Assembly: GCF_004298145.1 (NCBI RefSeq)
Contig: NZ_SCRH01000072.1
Coordinates: forward strand, 1 to 64,000
Length of the DNA: 64,000 nucleotides
Reading direction: 5' to 3'
Origin: Mycobacterium sp.
GTDB lineage: Bacteria > Actinomycetota > Actinomycetes > Mycobacteriales > Mycobacteriaceae
Shown piece by piece: positions 49,769-58,237 of this stretch. Below the pieces are notes generated by a model. It was not told the origin of the DNA. It saw nothing but the letters and a program-made list of their open reading frames with translations, and did not search any database. How positions within the stretch are numbered: the first letter of the stretch is position 1; every line of letters starts with the position of its first letter. Both the position numbers and the translations under genes were made by a program.

Positions 49769-50691
49769 CGGCGGCCGCCTCGCATCAACGCGCTGCCGGG
49801 ATCCAGCGCGTCCCGCAGACCATCGCCGGTGAGGTTGGCGCACACCAAGATCAGCACCAGCACCCCGGCGGGAAACAGGAACACCCACGGAAAGGTGGTC
49901 GCGGATTGGGTGCCATTGGCGATCAGGGTTCCCAGCGACACATCCGGTGGCTGAATACCGAAACCCAGGAAGCTCAAGCCGGTTTCGGCCAGGATGGCCG
50001 AGGCGACGTTGAGAGCGGCATCGATGATCAGGATGGATGCCACGTTGGGCACCACATGCCCGACGATGATGCGACGGCTAGATACACCCATATACCGTGC
50101 GGCACGGATGAATTCGCGCTCACGCAAACTCATGGTCATGCCGCGCACCATCCGGGAACTGACCATCCAGCCGAAGCCGGCCAGCAGCAGAACGAGCATC
50201 AAGACATTGGCCGAGTCCTTGGTTCGCGGCGTCACGATGGCGATCAGGATGAAGCTGGGCACCACCAACAGCAGGTCGACCACCCACATCAGCACGCGGT
50301 CACGCCAACCACCGAAATAGCCGGAGACCGACCCGACGGTGGCGGCGACGCCGGTGGAGATGACCGCGACACAGACACCGATCAGCATCGACTTCTGCAT
50401 TCCCCGCAGGATCTGCGCCAACAGGTCTTGGCCCAGCGCGTTGGTGCCCAGCCAGTGACGCGCGTTCGGCGGCTGCAGCAACGCCGTGAAGTCGAGGTCC
50501 TCGTAGGAATAGGGCAGCACCGCCGGCAGCGTGTAGCAGCCGACGAACAACAGCACCAACAGCGTCAGCGACGCCACCGCGAACCGGTTGCGCGCAAACC
50601 TGCGTAACACCAGCGTGCGGCGCGACGTGAAGTCCGCCACTTCGGGGCTAGAAAACCCTTGGGCGCCATCGACATTCGCCTGGGAAGTCAT
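49765..50691 (-). CDS. oppC: Peptide ABC transporter permease OppC
   Basis: A 308-residue permease. A cytoplasmic N-terminus leads into six membrane helices, with the family EAA loop around EFIRAARYMGVSSRRIIVGHVVPN near 195. The LGTNALGQDLLAQILRG block near 80 is typical of OppC/DppC. ATG 50691 overlaps the oppB stop (ATGA). It pairs with OppB to form the channel. It corresponds to Rv1282c, which is slightly shorter. Confidence 0.94.
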   Translation of the reverse strand: MTSQANVDGAQGFSSPEVADFTSRRTLVLRRFARNRFAVASLTLLVLLFVGCYTLPAVLPYSYEDLDFTALLQPPNARHWLGTNALGQDLLAQILRGMQKSMLIGVCVAVISTGVAATVGSVSGYFGGWRDRVLMWVVDLLLVVPSFILIAIVTPRTKDSANVLMLVLLLAGFGWMVSSRMVRGMTMSLREREFIRAARYMGVSSRRIIVGHVVPNVASILIIDAALNVASAILAETGLSFLGFGIQPPDVSLGTLIANGTQSATTFPWVFLFPAGVLVLILVCANLTGDGLRDALDPGSALMRGGRR

Positions 50692-51665
50692 GACACACGG
50701 ACCCGCGGATCGAGGGCCGCGTAGAACACGTCCGAGAGCAGGCCGGCCAGCAACACCACCGCGCCGGAGAACAAGGTGATGGCCGCGATGATGTTGGTGT
50801 CTTGCGTCGCGATGCCCTGCACCAGCCATTCGCCCATGCCGTGCCAGCCGAAGATCTTCTCCACGAACACCGCCCCGGTGACCAGCCCCGCCACCCCGTA
50901 GGCGAACAGGGTGGCCAGCGGGATCAGCGCGGTGCGCAACCCGTGCTTCACCAGCGCACGACGGCGGGTCAGCCCCTTGGCGCGCGCGGTGCGGATGAAA
51001 TCCTGACCGAGGACATCGAGCATCGCGTTGCGCTGATAACGGCTGTATCCGGCCGCGGCGACCAGCGCCAGGGTCAGCGACGGCAACACCAAATGCCGTA
51101 ACCGGTCGAGTAACCGCGCACCGGCCCCACCGGACACACCCGGTGAGGTCTCCCCGGTGTAGTCGAAAATGTTTAGGCCCACGGCCCAGTTCACCCGCAG
51201 CGCGGCGAGGATCAACAGGCTGGCGATGACGAAGGTCGGGGTGCTGAGGACCAGCAGCGCCACCATGGTGACGACCCGATCGCTGAGTCGATACTGCCGA
51301 ATGGCGCCCCACGCCCCGGCCGCGATGCCCGCGATGGTGCCCACCAGCGAACCAATGATCAGCAGGCGCAGCGTTACTCCGACGCGGCGCCCCAGTGACG
51401 CTCCGACGGGCTGCCCGGTGATGGTCGTGCCGAAGTCACCGCGGACGGCGTGCGAAGCCCAGTGCGCGTAGCGGATCGGTATCGGCTCGTCCAGACCGAG
51501 CGTGTGGGCCTTGGCGTCGATCACCGTTTGTGGCGGTCGCGGGTTGCGCTGCAAGAGGCTGTCCAGCGGCTTGAAGGCCACCGATGTCAGGCAAAACGTC
51601 AAAAACGATGCCAGCGCCAGCAGCACGACGTAGTTGAGTAACCGGCGTGCCAGAAACCGAGTCAT
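50688..51665 (-). CDS. oppB: Peptide ABC transporter permease OppB
   Basis: A 325-residue permease and the first gene of oppBCDA. It starts MTRFLARRLLNYVVLLALAS, the usual first helix, and carries the EAA loop around DFIRTARAKGLTRRRALVKHGLR near 225. Six helices are visible. It matches Rv1283c. The operon promoter must lie in the 177 bp shared with the divergent canA gene. All four genes overlap by 4-8 bp. Confidence 0.94.
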   Translation of the reverse strand: MTRFLARRLLNYVVLLALASFLTFCLTSVAFKPLDSLLQRNPRPPQTVIDAKAHTLGLDEPIPIRYAHWASHAVRGDFGTTITGQPVGASLGRRVGVTLRLLIIGSLVGTIAGIAAGAWGAIRQYRLSDRVVTMVALLVLSTPTFVIASLLILAALRVNWAVGLNIFDYTGETSPGVSGGAGARLLDRLRHLVLPSLTLALVAAAGYSRYQRNAMLDVLGQDFIRTARAKGLTRRRALVKHGLRTALIPLATLFAYGVAGLVTGAVFVEKIFGWHGMGEWLVQGIATQDTNIIAAITLFSGAVVLLAGLLSDVFYAALDPRVRVS

Positions 51666-51802
51666 GCCTGTCCGGGCAGCCCACGTCGCATTGGGACAGG
51701 TTATCGAGCCGGCAGCATGGCGTCGCGGCTACGGCGCCCGGCGCGTTCGGTGATCTTCCGATCTGGTTGATTCTCATGCGTGAATCGCGTGTGATCGATT
51801 GT

Positions 51803-51842
51803 TAGGATCCCAAGCGACCGCGACACTCCCGAGGAGGCTTGC
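51803..51842 (+). promoter_or_regulatory. canA -10-like box and ribosome-binding site
   Basis: TAGGAT (51803-51808) is a TANNNT -10-like box. GAGGAGG (51831-51837 region) lies about 5 nt before the GTG at 51843 and is one of the strongest Shine-Dalgarno sequences in the window, so this mRNA has a leader. No good -35 box was found. Confidence 0.45.
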
Positions 51843-52334
51843 GTGACGGTTACCGAGGATTACCTGGCCAACAACGCCGACTATGCGAGCACCTTCACGG
51901 GGCCGCTACCGATGCCGCCGAGCAAGCATGTCGCCGTCGTCGCCTGTATGGACGCCCGGCTCGACGTCTACCGTCTTCTCGGGATCAACGAGGGGGAAGC
52001 CCACGTCATCCGCAATGCGGGCGGAGTCATCACCGATGACGTCGTGCGCTCGCTGGCCATCAGCCAACGACTGCTGGGAACGCGGGAGATCATCCTGATT
52101 CACCACACCGATTGCGGGATGCTCACGTTCACCGACGATGACTTCAAGCGCGGCATCCAGGACGAGACCGGGGTCAAGCCGCCGTGGGCGCCCGAGTCGT
52201 TCCCGGATGTGGCCGAGGATGTCCGGCAGTCGCTGCGCCGCATCGAGGGCAATCCCTTCGTCGCCAAGCACGGCTCCGTGCGCGGATTCTTCTTCGACGT
52301 CGCCACGGGCAAGCTCAACGAGGTCACGCTGTAA
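51843..52334 (+). CDS. canA: Beta-carbonic anhydrase CanA
   Basis: A 163-residue zinc enzyme that interconverts CO2 and bicarbonate. Zinc ligands are C35, H88 and C91 (CMDAR and HHTDCGM), with the catalytic dyad D37-R39. Length and residues equal M. tuberculosis Rv1284, a characterised beta-carbonic anhydrase. The GTG is set by the strong GAGGAGG. It lies between opp and cysDN, as in M. tuberculosis, with 198 bp to cysD. Confidence 0.96.
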   Translation: MTVTEDYLANNADYASTFTGPLPMPPSKHVAVVACMDARLDVYRLLGINEGEAHVIRNAGGVITDDVVRSLAISQRLLGTREIILIHHTDCGMLTFTDDDFKRGIQDETGVKPPWAPESFPDVAEDVRQSLRRIEGNPFVAKHGSVRGFFFDVATGKLNEVTL

Positions 52335-52446
52335 TCGGCGGTTGGCCGCGGTCGTAACGCCACGGCGAAATATCGCGCGGATTTTGGCCGCGCCGTTACC
52401 TGCGCGGCCTCCCCGGGCCCGGTAGCTCGCCCTTTCACACCTCAGG

Positions 52447-52488
52447 TTGACAGCGCCAGCGCTAGCTGGTCTCATATATCGCTAAGAT
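52447..52488 (+). promoter_or_regulatory. Possible cysD promoter region
   Basis: TTGACA at 52447-52452 is a perfect -35 box, but candidate -10 boxes are not well spaced: CATATA (52473-52478) is 20 bp away and TAAGAT (52483-52488) is 30 bp away. CCAGC-GCTA-GCTGG (52457-52470) is an inverted repeat between them and could be an operator for the sulfur-regulated operon. Only the local motifs are seen; their use is inferred. Confidence 0.35.
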
Positions 52489-52532
52489 GCTAAATATGGC
52501 CGGTTCTACCAGGTTTTAGCGCGAAGGAAGCG

Positions 52533-53462
52533 ATGACCAGCGATCTGAGGACGGCCCCCGCCGTCGGACAGTACGAATTAAGCCATCTGCGCTCGCTGGA
52601 GGCGGAGGCGATCCACATCATCCGGGAGGTGGCCGCCGAATTCGAGCGGCCCGTGCTGCTGTTCTCGGGCGGCAAGGACTCCATCGTCATGCTGCACCTG
52701 GCGCTGCGGGCGTTCCGCCCCGGTCGGTTGCCGTTCCCGGTGATGCACGTCGACACCGGACACAACTTCGACGAGGTGATCACGACCCGCGACGAGTTGG
52801 TCAACGAGCACGGGGTGCGCTTGGTCATCGCCTCCGTCCAGGAAGACATCGACGCCGGGCGGGTGGTCGAGCCGCGCCAGGGGCGCAACCCGATTCAGAC
52901 CGTGACCCTGCTTCGCGCCATCCGGGAGAACACGTTCGACGCCGCGTTCGGCGGAGCGCGCCGCGACGAGGAGAAGGCGCGCGCCAAGGAGCGGGTGTTC
53001 AGCTTCCGCGACGAGTTCGGTCAATGGGATCCGAAGGCGCAGCGGCCCGAGCTGTGGAACCTCTACAACGGCCGGCATCACAAGGGCGAACACATCCGGA
53101 TCTTCCCGCTGTCCAACTGGACCGAGTTCGACATCTGGTCCTACATCGGCGCCGAGAACATCGCACTGCCGTCGATCTATTACGCGCACCGGCGCAAGGT
53201 CTTTCGTCGTGACGGCATGCTGCTGGCGGTCGACCGCAACATGCAGCCCAACGCCGACGAGCCGGTGTTCGAGGCGTCGGTGCGTTTCCGCACCGTGGGG
53301 GACGTCACGTGCACCGGATGTGTGGAATCCGAAGCCGCCACCGTCGACGAGGTCATCGCCGAGACCGCGGTCTCCCGGCTCACCGAACGCGGGGCGACCA
53401 GAGCCGACGACCGGATCTCGGAGGCCGGCATGGAAGACCGCAAACGACAGGGATACTTCTGA
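52533..53462 (+). CDS. cysD: Sulfate adenylyltransferase small subunit CysD
   Basis: A 309-residue ATP-pyrophosphatase-type subunit that forms APS from ATP and sulfate. The PP-loop motif SGGKDS is near 45 (LLFSGGKDSIVMLHLAL), with GGARRDEEKARAKER near 138 and the C-terminal RFRTVGDVTCTGCVES. It matches Rv1285. It is the first gene of cysDN; GAAGGAAG precedes the ATG. It works with the GTPase CysN encoded next. Confidence 0.97.
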   Translation: MTSDLRTAPAVGQYELSHLRSLEAEAIHIIREVAAEFERPVLLFSGGKDSIVMLHLALRAFRPGRLPFPVMHVDTGHNFDEVITTRDELVNEHGVRLVIASVQEDIDAGRVVEPRQGRNPIQTVTLLRAIRENTFDAAFGGARRDEEKARAKERVFSFRDEFGQWDPKAQRPELWNLYNGRHHKGEHIRIFPLSNWTEFDIWSYIGAENIALPSIYYAHRRKVFRRDGMLLAVDRNMQPNADEPVFEASVRFRTVGDVTCTGCVESEAATVDEVIAETAVSRLTERGATRADDRISEAGMEDRKRQGYF

Positions 53463-55312
53463 TGGCCCCGCCCACCACGCTATTGCGCCTGGCAACTGCA
53501 GGTTCCGTCGACGACGGCAAGTCCACCCTGATCGGTCGCCTGCTGTATGACTCCAAAGCCGTCATGGAAGACCAGTGGGCGGCGGTGGAGCAGACGTCCA
53601 AGGACCGCGGTCACGACTACACCGACCTGGCGCTGGTGACCGACGGCCTGCGGGCCGAACGCGAGCAGGGCATCACGATCGACGTCGCCTACCGCTACTT
53701 CGCCACTCCCAAACGGAAATTCATCATCGCCGACACCCCCGGCCACATCCAATACACCCGCAACATGGTCACCGGGGCGTCGACCGCCCAACTGGTGATC
53801 GTGCTCGTCGACGCGCGGCACGGCCTCTTGGAACAGTCCCGCCGGCACGCCTTCCTGGCGTCTCTGTTGGGTATCCAGCACATCGTCCTCGCCGTCAACA
53901 AGATGGACCTGATCGATTGGGACAGAGAGAAATTCGAGGCGATCCGCGACGAATTCCACGCCTTCGCCGCACGACTGGATGTGCACGACGTGGCCACCAT
54001 CCCGATTTCCGCGCTACACGGCGACAACGTGGTGACCAAGTCGGACCAGACGCCCTGGTATGAGGGGCCGGCGTTGCTGTCACACCTCGAAGAGGTGTAC
54101 ATCGCCGGTGACCGCAACATGGTCGACGTGCGGTTCCCAGTGCAGTACGTCATCCGCCCGCACACCCACGAACATCAAGACCACCGCAGCTACGCGGGCA
54201 CCGTCGCCAGCGGTGTCATGCGCGCCGGCGATGAAGTCGTGGTGCTACCGGTCGGCAAGCACACCCGGATCACCGCGATTGAGGGGCCGAATGGTCCGGT
54301 GGAAGAGGCGTTTTCGCCGATGGCCGTATCCCTGACCCTCGCCGACGAGATCGACATCTCGCGGGGCGATCTGATCGCACGCACCCACAACCAGCCCAGG
54401 GTCGCGCAGGAGTTCGACGCGACGGTGTGCTGGATGGCCGACGGCACGGCGCTCGAGCCCGGCCGCGATTACGTCATCAAGCACACCACCCGCACCACGC
54501 ACGCAAAGGTGACCGCGCTCGATTACCGGCTCGACGTCAACACCCTGCACCGTGACAAAACCGCGACGGCGTTGAAGCTCAACGAGCTTGGCCGCATTTC
54601 GCTGCGTACCCAGGTTCCCCTGTTGCTTGACGAGTACACCAGGAACCCCAGCACCGGTTCGTTCATCCTCATCGACCCGCACACGAACGGCACGGTGGCG
54701 GCAGGGATGGTGTTGCGCGACGCGTCGGCACAGGCGGCTAGCCCAAACACCGTGCGGCACAAGCCATCAGCGATCGCCGAGGCCCGGACCCCGGGTAAGA
54801 CGGTGTGGTTCACCGGTCTGTCCGGTTCCGGCAAGTCGTCGGTGGCCGTGCTGGTCGAGCAAAAACTGCTCGAAAGCGGCGCTCTGGCTTACGTTCTCGA
54901 CGGTGACAACCTGCGGCAGGGTTTGAACGCCGACTTGGGCTTCAGCATGGCAGACCGCGCCGAGAACCTGCGCCGGCTCGCGCATGTGGCGGCGCTGCTC
55001 GCCGACTGCGGCAACGTCGTGCTGGTCCCGGCGATCAGCCCGCTGGCCGAGCAACGCGAATTGGCGCGCAAAGTGCACGCCGAGGCCGGCTTCGACTTCA
55101 TCGAGGTGTTCTGTGACACCCCGATCGACGAATGCGAAAAGCGTGACCCCAAGGGTCTGTACGCGAAGGCGCGCGCCGGTGAGATCACGCAGTTCACCGG
55201 CATCGACAGTCCGTATCAGCCGCCGGTCAATCCCGACCTGCGGCTCACCCCTGACGGCACCGTCGAGGAGCAGGCGCAGCGGGTCATCGACCTGCTCAAA
55301 TCGCGCGGCTAG
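53462..55312 (+). CDS. cysN: Bifunctional sulfate adenylyltransferase GTPase/APS kinase CysN-CysC
   Basis: A 616-residue fusion. The N-terminal two-thirds is an EF-Tu-like GTPase with G1 GSVDDGKST near 16, DTPGHIQYTRNM and NKMD, driving APS synthesis by CysD. The C-terminal domain from about 440 is APS kinase, with P-loop GLSGSGKSSVA near 453 and LDGDNLRQGLN, and makes PAPS. It matches Rv1286. The ATG overlaps the cysD TGA by one base (TGATG). Together the two genes feed cysteine synthesis and sulfolipid sulfation. Confidence 0.97.
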   Translation: MAPPTTLLRLATAGSVDDGKSTLIGRLLYDSKAVMEDQWAAVEQTSKDRGHDYTDLALVTDGLRAEREQGITIDVAYRYFATPKRKFIIADTPGHIQYTRNMVTGASTAQLVIVLVDARHGLLEQSRRHAFLASLLGIQHIVLAVNKMDLIDWDREKFEAIRDEFHAFAARLDVHDVATIPISALHGDNVVTKSDQTPWYEGPALLSHLEEVYIAGDRNMVDVRFPVQYVIRPHTHEHQDHRSYAGTVASGVMRAGDEVVVLPVGKHTRITAIEGPNGPVEEAFSPMAVSLTLADEIDISRGDLIARTHNQPRVAQEFDATVCWMADGTALEPGRDYVIKHTTRTTHAKVTALDYRLDVNTLHRDKTATALKLNELGRISLRTQVPLLLDEYTRNPSTGSFILIDPHTNGTVAAGMVLRDASAQAASPNTVRHKPSAIAEARTPGKTVWFTGLSGSGKSSVAVLVEQKLLESGALAYVLDGDNLRQGLNADLGFSMADRAENLRRLAHVAALLADCGNVVLVPAISPLAEQRELARKVHAEAGFDFIEVFCDTPIDECEKRDPKGLYAKARAGEITQFTGIDSPYQPPVNPDLRLTPDGTVEEQAQRVIDLLKSRG

Positions 55313-55370
55313 CCTGCCGGTCCAGCCCGGCTGCGCAGAAATGCTCACACCGGGTGGCACAATCCTGAGA

Positions 55371-55856
55371 GTGCGCATGTCAGCGAAGGCGGAGTACGCC
55401 GTGCGGGCGATGATCCAGCTCGCCACGGTGTCGGACGGGACGCTGGTGAAGACGGACGACTTGGCCCAGGCCCAGGGCATCCCGCCGCAATTTCTCGTCG
55501 ACATCCTGACCAACCTGCGCACCGACCGGCTGGTGCGCAGCCATCGTGGTCGCGAGGGTGGCTATGAATTGGCCCGTTCCGGAAGCGACATCAGCATTGC
55601 CGACGTGTTGCGCTGCATCGATGGACCACTGGCCAGCGTCCGCGACATCGGACTCGGCGATTTGCCGTATTCGGGACCCACCGCCGCGCTCACCGACGTC
55701 TGGCGGGCGCTGCGCGCCAGCATGCGATCCGTGCTGGAAGAAACGACCCTGGCCGACGTCGCTGCCGGCGGGCTGCCGAAGCATGTCGCGCAACTGGCCG
55801 ATGACTATCGGAAACAGGAAAGCCAGCGGCACGGCACGGCACGCACCGGCGACTAG
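55371..55856 (+). CDS. Rrf2-family transcriptional regulator (Rv1287-like)
   Basis: A 161-residue winged-helix regulator, the same length as Rv1287. It starts MRMSAKAEYAVRAMIQLAT, with the recognition region LTNLRTDRLVRSHRGREGGYELAR near 45-70. The three cysteines that bind an Fe-S cluster in IscR-type Rrf2 proteins are absent (a single Cys in LRCIDGP remains), so it is not a classic cluster sensor. GTG 55371 lies 58 bp after cysN. Position suggests regulation of sulfur assimilation, in line with CymR-like Rrf2 proteins; this is inference. Confidence 0.9.
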   Translation: MRMSAKAEYAVRAMIQLATVSDGTLVKTDDLAQAQGIPPQFLVDILTNLRTDRLVRSHRGREGGYELARSGSDISIADVLRCIDGPLASVRDIGLGDLPYSGPTAALTDVWRALRASMRSVLEETTLADVAAGGLPKHVAQLADDYRKQESQRHGTARTGD

Positions 55857-56172
55857 GAGCTCATACAGCATCGGCTGCGGATGCGTCGCCACTTTTACCG
55901 TCAGCGGTGTGGCGGCCGAACCGCTGACGTGACGCATTCTGCCTGTCGTCAACCACGCCGTTTACCGTGGCCGTCGCGCGCGTTTCGTGGCGCCCAGGTG
56001 GCCAAATACCGGGGCGTAAAATATGCCGGGTGGGGCGGCACACACCGCAGTAATGACATTCACCGCAACTGAGGCGGTGGCCACCCATGTGGGTTCGAAC
56101 TCGGGCCGGCCCACGGCGTATAGGTCGGCAGCACGTCGAGAGTCAATCGGGCGGAAGGCCTTCCGCTAAGCG
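55857..56172. other. Non-coding boundary between conserved block and accessory region
   Basis: These 316 bases hold no gene I can support. A strong hairpin sits at 55899-55929. Base composition turns less GC-rich than in the preceding genes. A GGTTCGAAC string near 56089 looks like a tRNA T-loop but has no tRNA around it. Confidence 0.7.
55899..55929 (+). terminator. Hairpin ending the cysDN-rrf2 unit
   Basis: CGTCAGCGGT (55899-55908) and ACCGCTGACG (55920-55929) form a perfect 10-bp stem with an 11-nt loop, 43 nt after the rrf2 stop. There is no T-tract after it on the plus strand; TTTT precedes it, which would serve a minus-strand transcript. Confidence 0.6.
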
Positions 56173-56560
56173 CTATCTGCCACATGCAGTTGTGCTCGGG
56201 TGGAAGTATCCCTTGAGTCCCTTTTCGACAAACCACAACGTGTCCAGGCGCATGGACTCTCTGCCGTCGATGATGCCGCGCAGCCACTCGGCGTCCAGCT
56301 GTGCCATGTCGGAACTCAGCGGCGCATGAAGAACGACGTCAGCCTCGATCGCGCAGATGTCGTCGGGATTGTTTGTCACCAAGACCCCCACCGGGTCCCG
56401 GCCGATAAGTTCCCCGGCATCGGAGCCGTCCTTATCAGGGTTGTATACGTAGACACCCGCCACTTCCAGTTTGGGATCGTCCAGGGTCTGAGCGAGCTGA
56501 AATGAGCCGATATTTCCCGTCGCACATGAATCATTCTGTGTCGCATCGTATTTCCGTGCT
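56173..56560 (-). pseudogene. Decayed NAD(P)-binding amine dehydrogenase/dihydrodipicolinate reductase-like gene
   Basis: About 110 codons carry an unmistakable fragment: ATGNIGSFQLAQTL, then LEVAGVYVYNPDKDGSDAG and a beta-strand/Rossmann pattern as in the mycobacterial DapB-N/2,4-diaminopentanoate-dehydrogenase-like family, normally about 350 residues. Here the middle and most of the C-terminal domain are missing: after VVLHAPLSSDMAQL the sequence jumps to a short tail (IIDGRESMRLDTLW). The usual N-terminal strand before the glycine motif is also not recognisable, and no good start codon or ribosome-binding site exists. It looks like a gene with a large internal deletion. A short active protein cannot be excluded. 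Confidence 0.65.
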
Positions 56561-56686
56561 GTCGTTGTTGCGGCAGAAAGCGGCACAAAAAGTGCCTGTG
56601 AAATTCGGGTTCGTGATGTTCGGGTTCGCCGGCGTTTGCGCCATGGGATGACCGAGGAGAGCAATGCCGTGGGGCGCCAGCATCGT

Positions 56687-57748
56687 TCAGCTGGTCAGGT
56701 CGAGCGCTTGCTGGGCGTAGCGGTGGAATGCTGCAAGATAGAGTTCCTCGCCACGCGGGTTGACCTCGACGTGGATGAACGTGCCGACGAATCCGAGCAG
56801 TCCATAGACCGCGTAGCGGGCGTAGTCACGGAGACAGTCGTCCCACGAGTAGGTCGTCACTCCGAGGGCCTGCAGACGCTTGTGGTAGCCGCGAAGCAAT
56901 TCTTGTTCGTGCGCTCGTCGCTCCTCAATGGACAAACATCCGCCAAGATAGAAGCCGGCATCGACCAGCGGAGGGCCGACTCTGGCTGTCTGCCAGTCGA
57001 AAACGACGATGCGGGACGGTGCTTCGCCGAAGAGCATGTTGTCGAGTCGATAGTCGCCGTGCTGGACGACAGTCGGCCCAGACCAGGCGTCGAGCCAGGG
57101 CACCGCTTGCGGGATCACCTGCTCGCACAGTGCGATCTCATCGGCACCCAGCGCATCTGCGAAGCGGTCGAGGAAGGGCTGCAGCGCCGACGGGAACGTC
57201 TCGCTGAACATGCGCCAGCGTGCAGGCGAGAGCCAGGTGGTTGTCGACAGTGCGGGGCTATTCCACAGTGGTGCTTGCAGTTTGGCGAGTTCGGCCAACG
57301 CGAGCGCGGCGTCGTCGACGGTTCCGCCGGTCACCATGTCGCCCACCCGTAGCTCGGGCTGATCCTCGAGCAGCAGGGTGAACGCGCCGTCAGTCACATC
57401 GATCGCACCGGCGATGCAGGGCGGCGTCGCTGCGGTGACCTGTGGGGCGATCTCGCGGTAGAAGCGTACTTCGGCTTCGTAGAAGCCCATCGCGTGTCCG
57501 GCGGCGCGCGCGCTGGAATCCTCCGAGGCGACCTTCACGATCAACGAACCTGGTGCGTTTTCACTATCCGAGCTGTATGTCGGTGTCAGCCTGAGCACGC
57601 GGCTCATCTGACCCGTGCCGATGGCCTCCGAATCGAGCGCTACGACGGCTGAAGACCCAAGGCGCCCCGCGTCATCCAGGACCGTGTTCAACCAGTCCGG
57701 GGTGAGGTTGTCGAGAGTGCGGGCGATCGGTGGTGTGACGACGGACAT
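56687..57748 (-). CDS. APH/CHK-like phosphotransferase
   Basis: A 353-residue kinase-fold protein. The catalytic loop VVQHGDYRLDN lies near 228, the metal-binding VFDWQTARVG near 246, and the nucleotide-binding Lys is in SLIVKVAS near 70. This is the aminoglycoside-phosphotransferase/ecdysteroid-kinase-like family, which phosphorylates small hydroxylated molecules; in mycobacteria many paralogues are of unknown substrate. It is the last gene of a four-gene operon: its ATG directly follows the stop of the reductase gene (TGAATG). A substrate made by the upstream SDR is plausible but unproven. Confidence 0.85.
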   Translation of the reverse strand: MSVVTPPIARTLDNLTPDWLNTVLDDAGRLGSSAVVALDSEAIGTGQMSRVLRLTPTYSSDSENAPGSLIVKVASEDSSARAAGHAMGFYEAEVRFYREIAPQVTAATPPCIAGAIDVTDGAFTLLLEDQPELRVGDMVTGGTVDDAALALAELAKLQAPLWNSPALSTTTWLSPARWRMFSETFPSALQPFLDRFADALGADEIALCEQVIPQAVPWLDAWSGPTVVQHGDYRLDNMLFGEAPSRIVVFDWQTARVGPPLVDAGFYLGGCLSIEERRAHEQELLRGYHKRLQALGVTTYSWDDCLRDYARYAVYGLLGFVGTFIHVEVNPRGEELYLAAFHRYAQQALDLTS

Positions 57749-58237
57749 TCAGACGACCTCCAGGATCATGACCGGGAAATCGCGGTCAGTTCGTGTCATG
57801 TAGGCCTGCCAGGCCGGCCACATATCGATGAGCCGCGGCCACAAGGCCGTGGCCTCCTGCGCGGTCGCACGCCGGGGCCGAACCTTGGTGCGGCCGCCGC
57901 GAATGTCGACCGTGACCTCGTCGGGTCGGGCCAAAACGTTGTGATACCAGGCGGGATGCTTGGGCGATCCACCGTAAGAGGCGACGACGACGAGCTTCGC
58001 CTCGTCCTGCAGGTAGATCATCGGCGATTCGCGAGGTTGGCCGGTCTTGGCTCCCCGGTGATGCAGGATCAGCAGCGGCGCCCCGTCGAAGGTGCCCATG
58101 AGGCGACCGCGGGTGAGCTGAAAGACCCGCACGTGAGTGGCTGTGACCACCTTCTCTATCCGCCACGCCCAAGTGCCGTGCTGCGCTGTCGGGAACGTCG
58201 AGGTGACCCAGCCCCAGAATCCCTTGTAGTGCTTCAT
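57749..58237 (-). CDS. Ddn-type deazaflavin (F420)-dependent reductase family protein
   Basis: A 162-residue split-beta-barrel protein of the nitroreductase/deazaflavin-dependent family. The diagnostic block is LILHHRGAKTGQPRESPMIYL near 55-75, with SYGGSPKHPAWYHNVLA near 88, as in Ddn and other F420H2-dependent quinone reductases. It likely reduces an unsaturated or quinone-like substrate with F420H2. The ATG at 58237 overlaps the upstream stop (ATGA); another ATG lies at 58246. It shares the operon with the SDR, AttH-like and kinase genes. Confidence 0.88.
   Translation of the reverse strand: MKHYKGFWGWVTSTFPTAQHGTWAWRIEKVVTATHVRVFQLTRGRLMGTFDGAPLLILHHRGAKTGQPRESPMIYLQDEAKLVVVASYGGSPKHPAWYHNVLARPDEVTVDIRGGRTKVRPRRATAQEATALWPRLIDMWPAWQAYMTRTDRDFPVMILEVV

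Noticed and set aside
52335..52532. Riboswitch (for example SAM-type) in the cysD leader
   Set aside because: Only a 5-bp inverted repeat and promoter-like boxes are seen; no conserved riboswitch core is recognisable by eye.
56080..56110. GGTTCGAAC string that looks like a tRNA T-loop
   Set aside because: The flanking bases do not form a T-stem and no acceptor stem or CCA end is present.
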